This document shows positions 26,235-34,118 of a stretch of DNA of 64,000 bases, piece by piece. Positions within the stretch are counted from its first letter, which is position 1. Each line of letters opens with the position of its first letter. The DNA lies in the NCBI RefSeq assembly GCF_003711225.1, contig NZ_CP031030.1:3162001-3226000 (forward strand), given 5' to 3'. The notes under the pieces were generated by a model that was not told where the DNA came from, searched no databases, and saw nothing but the letters and a program-made list of their open reading frames with translations. The stretch comes from Runella sp. SP2 (GTDB lineage: Bacteria; Bacteroidota; Bacteroidia; Cytophagales; Spirosomataceae). The position numbers were made by a program, and so were the translations under genes.

Positions 26235-28433
26235 ATAGCTAATCTTCGCGATAAGATGGTCTTCCTGACTGCGCGTATCTAAGCGAGTGGTTGATTGAAA
26301 TTCTCGTTTGTTGAATACAATGTAAATAAACGACAACGGCTGATATTCCCACGAAAGGCGGATGTTGTAATTATTTGCCTGAGTATCGGTGTTTCGTTGG
26401 TAAAACCCAATTAATTGCAAACGCGGATTTGCTGCAAAACGGCCTTCTATCGACCACAAATCAATGTTTTTAGAAGTATTATTGACACCGACATTCTTGA
26501 AAGTATTCCGATTGTACCTTCCCGTGATTGAAACGTGCGGAATCGGCGCCACTAGCATACTAAAGTTGGTCGTGTTTAGTTTACCGTTGTAATACGTTCC
26601 GTATTCACCGTTCCAATTGAAGCTTACTTTTTTGGAACCATCGCTTCCCCAATAGACAGCGTGGCGCGTATAATTATAACTTCCTGCGTTGATTTTTACC
26701 CCCAACGGACTAAACGGCTCGGTCAAATACTGGTAGGTTGGTGTCATGATATGCCCCATAAAACCACCCGATTGCAGCATGAGCCAAAAAGGGCTCAACC
26801 CGTACGAACGTTCAATCAAACGGCCTGTACTCGCTTGATGGTAAAACTCAACCAACAAACTCGGTTCTACCGAACGGATGATTTTTTTGAAAGGGACGTG
26901 CTTGCCTCGATAAAACCAAAATATACCTGGGGTAGTCCCGATGACGTCAGAACGCGAAGTAAATCCAACGGCAGGGTTATATGACTTTGAAATGAGCGAT
27001 TGCGTCCACCATATTTTCCATTGGTTGGTGGCATAAAAATACTGCGCCGCACCCGCAGCCCCCGTCACATTGCCCTTGGTATCATGGCTGACGTTGAGCA
27101 TCCAATTGAGAGAATGCGCCTCATCAAAGCGGATAAAACCGTCCACGTTGCCCACAATATTGGTATTTCCCGAATCATTCTTGACCGTCACCAACGCCCC
27201 CAAACGACTTTGTTTACCCAAGTTTTCGGAATAACGTCCGACAAAATAATTGGTCAGCGGCGAAGATGCCGACCCTCGTTGACGGATATACATAGCCCCG
27301 TAATTTGTTTTGGCCGAACGGCTCACAAAGCGCGCCCCCGCATCAATCGGGATGGGGTTTCCTGCTCCATCTAAGCCAATTTGACGGCTAAAAAACGGTT
27401 GAATCCGCATTGTTCCTCCCGACATATCCGACGCAGGTCCGATTCCAATCCCAAACAATGAGGCATTTTCTAAGAAAAACTGACGACGCTCGGGAAACAA
27501 CACCGAAAAACGTGTAACGTTGTTGACTTGACGGTCAGCGTCGGCTTGCGCAAAATCAGTATTAAACGTCAAATCCAAGACCGCCCGCGAATTCACCGCC
27601 CATTTTATCTCCCCCCCTACTTTTACCGCTGCATCTTCGGGTTTACGGCCGTCGATTTGTCGATAACGGTCGTAGGAAGTCAAAAAGTAAGGTTGTATGC
27701 GGACGTTGGCCGTGGGCGGAGGTGGTTGAAGCCCTTTGATGATACCCGCATAGTCCATACGCAAGACATTAAACGAACGTGGAAAAGGAGAAAATGCGTA
27801 GTTTTCATTGGTCATACGACGCCCACGATTGACATTGAAACCCCAACTTTGGGTTGCTTCATCTGATTTTGCGTAACGTAATGTTTTCCAAGGAATGGCA
27901 AATTCAGCCACCCAACCTGAGTCCGAGCGCGTGGTCCGAACCCGCCAAAGTCCGTCCCAATCCAAATCAATATACGTAGCATCAAACGACAGAAAATCGC
28001 GCTGCACACCGTGGGGATTGGTGGTAAAGACCATTGCATTTCGGCGGTCGTTGAAACCGTCGATGCTCATTCCCACAAAATCAGAGGTTCGGGTGTTAAA
28101 ATCGCGCTTAAAATCAATAACGCGTACAGATTTTTTGCCCAACGTATCTCGGTTAAAAACGCCCAAATACAGATAGTTTTGGTTGAATAAAGCCCGAATT
28201 TCGGTGTAGTGACGGGGTTTTTCTCCTTGGCGAGGGTCAACTTCAATAAAATCGCTTTTGGGCTTGGCCAACTGCCATTCTTTGTCGTTCAAGTGGCCAT
28301 CTACTTTGAGGTTATTTAAAATCTTAACCGCCTCAAATTCTTTGCGAACCGAATCAGGTTTAAACAGTTGAACGTCTTGCGAAAAACAACAGAACGACAG
28401 CAGGCACAGTACCAGCGTAAAAGAATAATTCAT
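26220..28433 (-). CDS. DUF5916 family outer-membrane protein with CBM9-like domain
   Basis: 737-aa exported protein. Starting at ATG 28433 gives a signal peptide (MNYSFTLVLCLLSFCCFSQ); an in-frame codon 21 bp upstream would add seven hydrophilic residues. The N-terminal ~200 residues form a carbohydrate-binding family 9-like beta-sandwich (LKVDGHLNDKEWQLAKP, WVAEFAIPWKTLRYA). The remaining ~500 residues are amphipathic beta-strands (FNTDFAQADADRQVNNVTRF, FPERRQFFLENASLFGIG) ending in aromatic-rich strands, fitting an outer-membrane barrel. Function unknown; Bacteroidota usually carry several paralogues. Monocistronic. Confidence 0.82.
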   Translation of the reverse strand: MNYSFTLVLCLLSFCCFSQDVQLFKPDSVRKEFEAVKILNNLKVDGHLNDKEWQLAKPKSDFIEVDPRQGEKPRHYTEIRALFNQNYLYLGVFNRDTLGKKSVRVIDFKRDFNTRTSDFVGMSIDGFNDRRNAMVFTTNPHGVQRDFLSFDATYIDLDWDGLWRVRTTRSDSGWVAEFAIPWKTLRYAKSDEATQSWGFNVNRGRRMTNENYAFSPFPRSFNVLRMDYAGIIKGLQPPPPTANVRIQPYFLTSYDRYRQIDGRKPEDAAVKVGGEIKWAVNSRAVLDLTFNTDFAQADADRQVNNVTRFSVLFPERRQFFLENASLFGIGIGPASDMSGGTMRIQPFFSRQIGLDGAGNPIPIDAGARFVSRSAKTNYGAMYIRQRGSASSPLTNYFVGRYSENLGKQSRLGALVTVKNDSGNTNIVGNVDGFIRFDEAHSLNWMLNVSHDTKGNVTGAAGAAQYFYATNQWKIWWTQSLISKSYNPAVGFTSRSDVIGTTPGIFWFYRGKHVPFKKIIRSVEPSLLVEFYHQASTGRLIERSYGLSPFWLMLQSGGFMGHIMTPTYQYLTEPFSPLGVKINAGSYNYTRHAVYWGSDGSKKVSFNWNGEYGTYYNGKLNTTNFSMLVAPIPHVSITGRYNRNTFKNVGVNNTSKNIDLWSIEGRFAANPRLQLIGFYQRNTDTQANNYNIRLSWEYQPLSFIYIVFNKREFQSTTRLDTRSQEDHLIAKISYLRQL

Positions 28434-28527
28434 GGATGAAGCGGAATTGGACACGAAAGAAGTCGCAAGTTAGCACTTCTATTTCAAAAACCTTTCACCC
28501 AAACGAGGGGGTATACGTCAGCGTGCT

Positions 28528-28581
28528 GTTGGATGCTCACATCCGACGCCTAACAGACATTTCGGTTCTGAGGAACCGAAA
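28528..28581. repeat. Two adjacent REP-like hairpins with TGAG loops
   Basis: Hairpin 1 (28528-28547) on the minus strand is GTCGGATG-TGAG-CATCCAAC with one G-T pair. Hairpin 2 (28560-28581) on the plus strand is TTTCGGTTC-TGAG-GAACCGAAA, a perfect 9-bp stem. Both use the same four-base loop and neither has a T tail. The first resembles the repeats at 37223-37255 and 37305-37337. Confidence 0.7.
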
Positions 28582-28591
28582 ACACGAAACA

Positions 28592-28627
28592 AAAAAGCCC
28601 TCGCACATGGAAGTGGGAGGGCTTTTT
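28592..28627 (-). terminator. Rho-independent terminator of the acidic-protein gene
   Basis: On the minus strand a 15-bp stem (AAAAAGCCCTCCCAC with GTGCGAGGGCTTTTT, one mismatch) and T run start 19 bp after the stop of the gene at 28646. Confidence 0.85.
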
Positions 28628-28645
28628 GCAAAGAAGTTCTTAGAA

Positions 28646-29203
28646 TTACTCTTCGTCGCCTTCGTCGTTACGAAACGAATAAAGCGTTGGGTCGAGCTTG
28701 AGGGTACCTTTATTGAAGTTATTTACAAAATCAGTAATGACTTCTTCCGTTACTGCTTCTACGTTCAGGCAAGCATCTAGTCCTACACCGTACTCAAATT
28801 CTGTGTCGATTTCCAAATGTTCTTTTACCTTCACTTCTTCTTCTTCCTCAATCGCCTCAATCAGCTCAGTGATAAGCTCTTCCGCTTCTTCTTCCTCTTC
28901 GGGCTTGATTTTGTAGCCTGGGCCACGTTCATCCAACGGCAAGTATTTTGGGAATACCTTTTGAGCTTGCGCTACGGCTTTCTCGTACACCAAACTGCTG
29001 TGGTGGAGGCGTAACGTATAAATAATGGCATCATAAATGACCTCTTGGCCTTTGTATTCGCCAACAAACTGAACGTGAGCCAGTTCGTCATTTTCTGCCA
29101 TGCTTTCGTCTTCGTCGTCGCAATGAACAAAGTTCATGCCTTCTTCTTCGCATTCCTCCCGTAGTAATTTTATTTCTTCGGGATTGTAACCTTCGTTTGT
29201 CAT
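28646..29203 (-). CDS. Acidic soluble protein, conserved hypothetical
   Basis: 185-aa protein with no signal peptide or membrane segment and a strongly acidic composition, including runs of Glu at about residues 101-107 and 117-124. The order is an N-terminal EEIKLLREECEEEGMNFVHC segment, a beta-rich middle (HVQFVGEYKGQEVIYDAIIYTLRLHHSSLVYEKA split over about 42-78), and the acidic C-terminal half. I recognise the overall layout as recurrent in Cytophagales but know no function. The tidy terminator and good start (ATG 29203) support a real gene. Divergent from the CoA-transferase gene. Confidence 0.75.
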   Translation of the reverse strand: MTNEGYNPEEIKLLREECEEEGMNFVHCDDEDESMAENDELAHVQFVGEYKGQEVIYDAIIYTLRLHHSSLVYEKAVAQAQKVFPKYLPLDERGPGYKIKPEEEEEAEELITELIEAIEEEEEVKVKEHLEIDTEFEYGVGLDACLNVEAVTEEVITDFVNNFNKGTLKLDPTLYSFRNDEGDEE

Positions 29204-29258
29204 TGATAAGTAATTTTAGCCGCGGCAAAATTAGCCGTTTTTAGGCAGCTATTTGTGT

Positions 29259-30332
29259 ATGACCTCATCATTTTTTACTAACCAGCTAAAAATCGTAGAG
29301 TTAGCCAGTGTTTTGGCAGGGCCTGCGGTGGGTATGTTTTTCGCCGAACTAGGCGCAAACGTCATCAAAATCGAAAATAAAAAAACGGGTGGCGACATGA
29401 CTCGCTCGTGGAAACTCCCTTCCGAAAACCCCACTTTGGCCACTTCGGCCTACTATGCCAGCGTCAATTGGAACAAGCAGGTACATTTTCTGGATTTGGA
29501 AGATACTACTGACCGCCAGCAAGCGTACGAACTCATCAAAGATGCCGACATTGTCATTAGCAATTACCGTACTCCTGTTGCCCAAAAACTTGGTGTCGAT
29601 TACGAAACACTTGTTCAACTTGTACCTAACTTAATTTTTGCCCAACTCAACGCCTTCGACGACACCAGCGAGCGACCAGCCTTCGACGTAGTGCTGCAAG
29701 CGGAAGCGGGTTTTATGTTTATGAATGGTGAAAAAGAAGGCCCTCCCGTCAAAATGCCCGTAGCTTTGATTGACGTTTTGGCCGCTCACCAGTTGAAAGA
29801 AGGAATCTTGTTAGCCCTCTTGCGGCGTTATCAAACTGGGCAAGGCTCGTACGTTTCTACGTCGTTGTTTGAATCGGCGGTGGCTTCCTTGGTCAACCAA
29901 GCGACCAACTGGCTCATGGCTGGGCACATTCCGCAACGCATGGGCACCCAACATCCCAACATCGCCCCCTACGGCGACTCCTACGTTTGCCAAGATGGGA
30001 AAATTATCTTGTTGGCAGTGGGTACTGAAAAGCAGTTTAAGAACCTATGTCAAGTGATACAGCACGACGAGTTAGTGGCGCTTTATCCGACAAATGCTTC
30101 TCGGGTTCAAAACCGCACCGCCCTGAACGAGGTGTTGGCACAAGCCATCGGTCAACTACATTCACAAGAACTTTTAACTCAATTGGAAAAAACAGGCGTT
30201 CCTGCGGCCTCAATCAGAAACATGCAAGAAGTGTTTGAACTCCCAGCGGCGCAAGCGATGATTTTGGAGGAAGAACAGGCCGATGGAAGCGTCAGCAAAT
30301 GCGTCAAAACCGTCGCTTTTGAGCTAAAATAG
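29259..30332 (+). CDS. CaiB/BaiF (family III) CoA transferase
   Basis: 357-aa family III CoA-transferase, which moves CoA between carboxylic acids through an aspartyl-CoA thioester. Seen: IVELASVLAGPAVGMFFAELGANVIKIE at the N-terminus, NYRTPVAQKLGVDYE, and the probable catalytic Asp in VALIDVLAAH (about residue 170). ATG 29259 is used; a TTG 6 bp upstream is in frame but less likely. It opens a same-strand run with SMP-30 lactonase (46 bp), sulfatase (1 bp) and ZIP transporter (24 bp). The acyl substrate is unknown. Confidence 0.9.
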   Translation: MTSSFFTNQLKIVELASVLAGPAVGMFFAELGANVIKIENKKTGGDMTRSWKLPSENPTLATSAYYASVNWNKQVHFLDLEDTTDRQQAYELIKDADIVISNYRTPVAQKLGVDYETLVQLVPNLIFAQLNAFDDTSERPAFDVVLQAEAGFMFMNGEKEGPPVKMPVALIDVLAAHQLKEGILLALLRRYQTGQGSYVSTSLFESAVASLVNQATNWLMAGHIPQRMGTQHPNIAPYGDSYVCQDGKIILLAVGTEKQFKNLCQVIQHDELVALYPTNASRVQNRTALNEVLAQAIGQLHSQELLTQLEKTGVPAASIRNMQEVFELPAAQAMILEEEQADGSVSKCVKTVAFELK

Positions 30333-30378
30333 TAGATTTTACCATAGGGCATCCTTATACACCAAATCAACTAACCAA

Positions 30379-31272
30379 ATGAAAAATACCATCGCAATTT
30401 TAGCCCTTGCCTTTTTACCGTTGGTAAGTCGTGCGCAAGAGGAAGTGAATCAACTGATAGCACCAGGCGCAACCCTTCAGCAAATTTCTAAGCAATTTAA
30501 GTTTACCGAAGGCCCTGCCGTTGATAAAAAAGGAAATATTTTCTTTACCGATCAGCCCAACGACAAAATTTGGAAGTACGATACCGAAGGGAATTTGGGG
30601 GTATATATGGAAAAAACGGGGCGTTCTAATGGCTTGTTTTTTGACAAAAAAGGAAACATCATTTCTTGCGCCGACGAAAAAAACGAGATGTGGCAAATCT
30701 CTCCCAAAGGCGAAGTAACGGTTCTTTTTTCGGGTTATCAGGGCAAAAAACTCAACGGCCCCAACGACCTCTGGATTACGCCCAAAGGAGGAATTTACTT
30801 CACCGACCCCTTTTATCCACGTGACTACTGGGAACATAAAAAGCCTGAACAAGAGAAACAAAGTGTGTATTTTTTGCCTAAAGGCGCAAAAACGCCCGTT
30901 TTGGTGGACGATAACCTGAAACAACCCAACGGAATTGTGGGCACACCCGACGGAAAACACCTTTTTGTGGCCGACATCCGCGACCAAAAAACTTACAAAT
31001 ACGACATCAATAAAGACGGAACGCTCACCAATCGCCAACTTTTTGTAGCACAAGGCTCGGACGGAATTACGCTCGACAACCTGGGAAATTTGTACATCAC
31101 AGGGCGCGGCGTAACCGTTTATGATCCTACGGGCAAAAAACTAGGCAATATTCCGATTCCGTCGGGCTGGGTGGGCAACGTTTGTTTTGGGGGCAAAAAC
31201 CGTAATGTGTTGTTTGTCACTGCATCGGAATCTATTTATACGCTCAAAATGCAAGTAAAAGGAGTTGAATAA
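30379..31272 (+). CDS. Exported SMP-30/gluconolactonase-like protein
   Basis: 297-aa six-bladed propeller with signal peptide (cleavage after about residue 19, VSRAQ). Strands KFTEGPAVDKKGNIFFTDQP, GRSNGLFFDKKGNIISCADE, GKKLNGPNDLWITPKGGIYF, DDNLKQPNGIVGTPDGKHLF and GSDGITLDNLGNLYITG carry the metal-binding Glu, Asn and Asp positions of the SMP-30 family (gluconolactonase, luciferin-regenerating enzyme group). It probably hydrolyses a sugar lactone in the periplasm. Stop is 1 bp from the sulfatase ATG, so co-expression is certain if transcribed together. Confidence 0.9.
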   Translation: MKNTIAILALAFLPLVSRAQEEVNQLIAPGATLQQISKQFKFTEGPAVDKKGNIFFTDQPNDKIWKYDTEGNLGVYMEKTGRSNGLFFDKKGNIISCADEKNEMWQISPKGEVTVLFSGYQGKKLNGPNDLWITPKGGIYFTDPFYPRDYWEHKKPEQEKQSVYFLPKGAKTPVLVDDNLKQPNGIVGTPDGKHLFVADIRDQKTYKYDINKDGTLTNRQLFVAQGSDGITLDNLGNLYITGRGVTVYDPTGKKLGNIPIPSGWVGNVCFGGKNRNVLFVTASESIYTLKMQVKGVE

Positions 31273-31273
31273 G

Positions 31274-32848
31274 ATGAAAAAGCTCATTTTGTCGGTCTTA
31301 TTGCTAGGAATGGGTATCGTTTGGGGACAAAAAACACCCTCACGGCCCAACTTTGTCATCATTATGGCCGACGACCTTGGTTTTAGTGACATTGGCTGCT
31401 ACGGGGCCGAAATCAAGACCCCTAACCTCGACAAACTTGCTTCAAAAGGCGTAAAATTCACCCAGTTTTACAACGCCGCCCGCTGCTGCCCAAGCCGTGC
31501 GTCGTTGCTGACGGGTATGTATCCGCACCAAGCAGGCATGGGAACGATGGTTGTGACCAAAGTCAAAGATCGCTCCAAAGAAACTTCAACCCAAGGTTGG
31601 TTGAGCAAACAAACCGTAACGATAGCCGAAGTACTCAAATCGGCAGGTTATCAGACCTACATGTCGGGCAAATGGCACGTGGGCGAAGAACGTCCCGATT
31701 GGCCTTTGCAGCGCGGTTTTGACCGCTATTTTGGACTTATTAGTGGAGCAACCAGTTACTACGAACTACTCCCAGGGCGAATTTTGCTCGAAGACAACGA
31801 ACCATACAAAATCCCCGAAAAATTTTATTTGACCGACGCCATTTCAGACAAAGCCATTGGCTACATCGACCAAAACCACGGCTCCAACCAACCTTTTTTT
31901 CTGTACGTTGCCTACACTGCTCCCCACTGGCCCCTTCATGCACCAGAGGAAGATATTACGCAATACCGTGGCAGTTACCTCAAAGGCTGGGATTATCTCC
32001 GTGCCGAACGTCTAAAAAAGCAAAATCGATTGGGCTTGTTTCCTAAACAATACGCCCTTTCGCCCAAAGAAACAAGTCTTCCCGATTGGTCTTCGGTGAC
32101 TAACAAAAATGAATGGGACTTAAAAATGGCGGCTTATGCTGCCATGGTCAGTCGCATGGATGCGGGTATTGGCAAAATCATGGACAAACTCAAAGCCACG
32201 GGGCAATGGGAAAATACGGTCATTGTTTTTCTGTCCGACAACGGCGCATGTGCTGAAATACTCAACGACCGCGCCCAGCGCGACCTTGGCGAAAAAGCTT
32301 ACGCCGAGTCGTTGACAAAAAAAGCGGGTGAAAAAGGTTCTTACACTACGTACAGCAAAGAATGGGCAGCTTTAGGCAACACGCCGTTTCGAATGTACAA
32401 ACAATTTACGCACGAGGGCGGCATTGCGACTCCCATGATTGTACATTATCCTGCACTCGTCAAAAAACCATTTCAGACGCAGCAAGTTGGTCATATTATG
32501 GACATTATGCCCACCTGTTTGGAATTAGCAAAAGCAACCTACCCAAGCCAATACCAGCAAAATTCGGTCAAGCCTTTGGAAGGGAAAAGTTTAGTGCCTA
32601 TTTTAGAAGGAAAAACCCGCACTCCTCACCCCTATTTGGCGTGGGAGCACTTTGACTGTCGAGCCGTTCGGCAGGGAAAATGGAAGTTGGTTTGGTCCAA
32701 AGGCGCAAAAAAATGGGAACTATACGATATGGAAAATGACCGTTCGGAGCTGTATGACCTTGCCACCTCTCACCCCGCCAAAGTACACGAATTAAAAACA
32801 TTGTACAACGACTGGACGGCTAAAGTAGGTGCCACCAAAGGAGAATAA
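31274..32848 (+). CDS. Type I arylsulfatase
   Basis: 524-aa exported sulfatase. A signal peptide (cleavage near residue 19) precedes NFVIIMADDLGFSDIGCYGA, giving the metal-binding Asp pair (33, 34), and CCPSRASLLTG, where Cys71 of the C-x-P-S-R motif is the residue matured to formylglycine. MSGKWHVG, LSDNGA and HEGGIATPMI also match. It acts on sulfate esters in the periplasm; a matching anaerobic maturase is not in the window. ATG 31274 is chosen over an in-frame TTG 9 bp upstream because it follows the lactonase stop by 1 bp. Confidence 0.93.
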   Translation: MKKLILSVLLLGMGIVWGQKTPSRPNFVIIMADDLGFSDIGCYGAEIKTPNLDKLASKGVKFTQFYNAARCCPSRASLLTGMYPHQAGMGTMVVTKVKDRSKETSTQGWLSKQTVTIAEVLKSAGYQTYMSGKWHVGEERPDWPLQRGFDRYFGLISGATSYYELLPGRILLEDNEPYKIPEKFYLTDAISDKAIGYIDQNHGSNQPFFLYVAYTAPHWPLHAPEEDITQYRGSYLKGWDYLRAERLKKQNRLGLFPKQYALSPKETSLPDWSSVTNKNEWDLKMAAYAAMVSRMDAGIGKIMDKLKATGQWENTVIVFLSDNGACAEILNDRAQRDLGEKAYAESLTKKAGEKGSYTTYSKEWAALGNTPFRMYKQFTHEGGIATPMIVHYPALVKKPFQTQQVGHIMDIMPTCLELAKATYPSQYQQNSVKPLEGKSLVPILEGKTRTPHPYLAWEHFDCRAVRQGKWKLVWSKGAKKWELYDMENDRSELYDLATSHPAKVHELKTLYNDWTAKVGATKGE

Positions 32849-32872
32849 TCTCCCGTTAGCCTTCCGACCTTT

Positions 32873-33697
32873 ATGCAACAATTAGAACAATTTTTACGCG
32901 AAATAGGCCCCGTTTATGCCGCATTGATTGCCACAACCTTCACCTGGGGCGTTACTGCGTTAGGAGCATCCTTGGTTTTTTTCTTCAAAACAGTCCCTCG
33001 TAGTATCCTTGACGCCATGTTGGGATTTACAGGTGGCGTCATGGTGGCTGCTAGTTTTTGGTCCTTACTCGCTCCCAGTATCGAGCAATCGGAAAAACTT
33101 TTTCCCAATTTTCCATGGATGCCTGCCGCCGTAGGTTTTTTATTAGGCTCGCTGTTTATCTATTTTTTAGACAAATTTACCCCTCACTTACACATCAATT
33201 TTGGAGAAAACGAGAGTGAAGGAATGAAAACACAATGGCACAAAACCACGCTGTTGTTGTTGGCCATTACCCTTCATAACATTCCCGAAGGACTAGCGGT
33301 TGGGGTGTTGTTTGGCGCAGCCACCATTAGCGGCGGCGACCATTTGCTATCGGCAGCCATCACACTTGCCATCGGTATCGGCATTCAGAATTTCCCTGAG
33401 GGCTTTGCGGTGGCCATGCCACTTCGGCGGCACGGCGTAAGTCGCTGGAAAAGCTTCTGGTATGGTCAGCTATCTGCCATTGTTGAGCCCGTAGCGGGCG
33501 TTTTTGGGGCTGTAGCCGTCATTTACCTCCAACCTGTCCTCCCGTTTGCTCTTGCATTTGCGGCTGGTGCAATGATGTACGTTGTTGTAGAAGAAGTAAT
33601 TCCCGAAACCCAACGAGACAAATATACCGATATATCTGTCTTAGGATTTATCGTAGGATTTGTTGTGATGATGATTCTGGATGTTGCACTAGGCTAA
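32873..33697 (+). CDS. ZIP family divalent metal transporter
   Basis: 274-aa inner-membrane protein with about eight helices. The two ZIP metal-site motifs are present: HNIPEGLAVGVLFGA (about residues 138-152) and NFPEGFAVAMPLRRHG (about 175-190). It resembles the ZupT/GufA branch that imports zinc and other divalent cations. Located 24 bp after the sulfatase, which needs a bound divalent cation (usually calcium), but functional linkage is speculative. Ends in the terminator at 33721-33754. Confidence 0.92.
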   Translation: MQQLEQFLREIGPVYAALIATTFTWGVTALGASLVFFFKTVPRSILDAMLGFTGGVMVAASFWSLLAPSIEQSEKLFPNFPWMPAAVGFLLGSLFIYFLDKFTPHLHINFGENESEGMKTQWHKTTLLLLAITLHNIPEGLAVGVLFGAATISGGDHLLSAAITLAIGIGIQNFPEGFAVAMPLRRHGVSRWKSFWYGQLSAIVEPVAGVFGAVAVIYLQPVLPFALAFAAGAMMYVVVEEVIPETQRDKYTDISVLGFIVGFVVMMILDVALG

Positions 33698-33720
33698 CCT
33701 CTGCAAAAATAAATGCCAAA

Positions 33721-33754
33721 AGAAGGCCGTCACTTTGGATAGTGACGGCCTTCT
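33721..33754. terminator. Bidirectional terminator between ZIP and cold-shock genes
   Basis: Perfect 14-bp stem AGAAGGCCGTCACT/AGTGACGGCCTTCT with a 6-nt loop between convergent genes ending at 33697 and 33780. Confidence 0.85.
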
Positions 33755-33779
33755 TACTCAATGATTTATATGATTAAAA

Positions 33780-33971
33780 TTAGATAACTTTTACGTTAAC
33801 CGCATTCAAACCTTTTTTACCATTTTCCACATCAAAAGACACATTGTCGTTTTCACGAATATCATCAGCAAGGCCTGATACGTGTACAAAAATGTCTGCG
33901 CCACCATTGGATGGAGTAATAAAACCAAATCCTTTGGTGTCATTAAAAAACTTAACTGTTCCTTCTTGCAT
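33780..33971 (-). CDS. Cold-shock family RNA chaperone (CspA-like)
   Basis: 63-aa single cold-shock domain with both RNA-binding motifs, KGFGFITP (RNP1) and DIFVHVSGL (RNP2). It melts RNA secondary structure. The 147 bp between its start and the next gene are very A+T rich (33972-34118) and probably hold a long leader typical of cold-shock transcripts; no specific structure was resolved. Confidence 0.95.
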   Translation of the reverse strand: MQEGTVKFFNDTKGFGFITPSNGGADIFVHVSGLADDIRENDNVSFDVENGKKGLNAVNVKVI

Positions 33972-34118
33972 TGTATTATCTTTAAAGTATTGATTCTCAA
34001 AGGTAAATATATATATTGAATATACCTAATTTATTCCTTTTAGTTTTGAAAAGTATTTTCGAGCAAAGCAAAAAACTATTTTATTTATCTTTAAAAAAAT
34101 TAAAACCACCCGTTATAA

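Noticed and set aside
28601-28627. Possible regulatory RNA from the long stem near 28592
   Set aside because: It is explained as the terminator of the gene at 28646.
29259-33697. CoA transferase, lactonase, sulfatase and ZIP genes as one dedicated catabolic pathway
   Set aside because: They are probably co-transcribed in part, but their substrates do not form a recognisable pathway, so no joint function is claimed.
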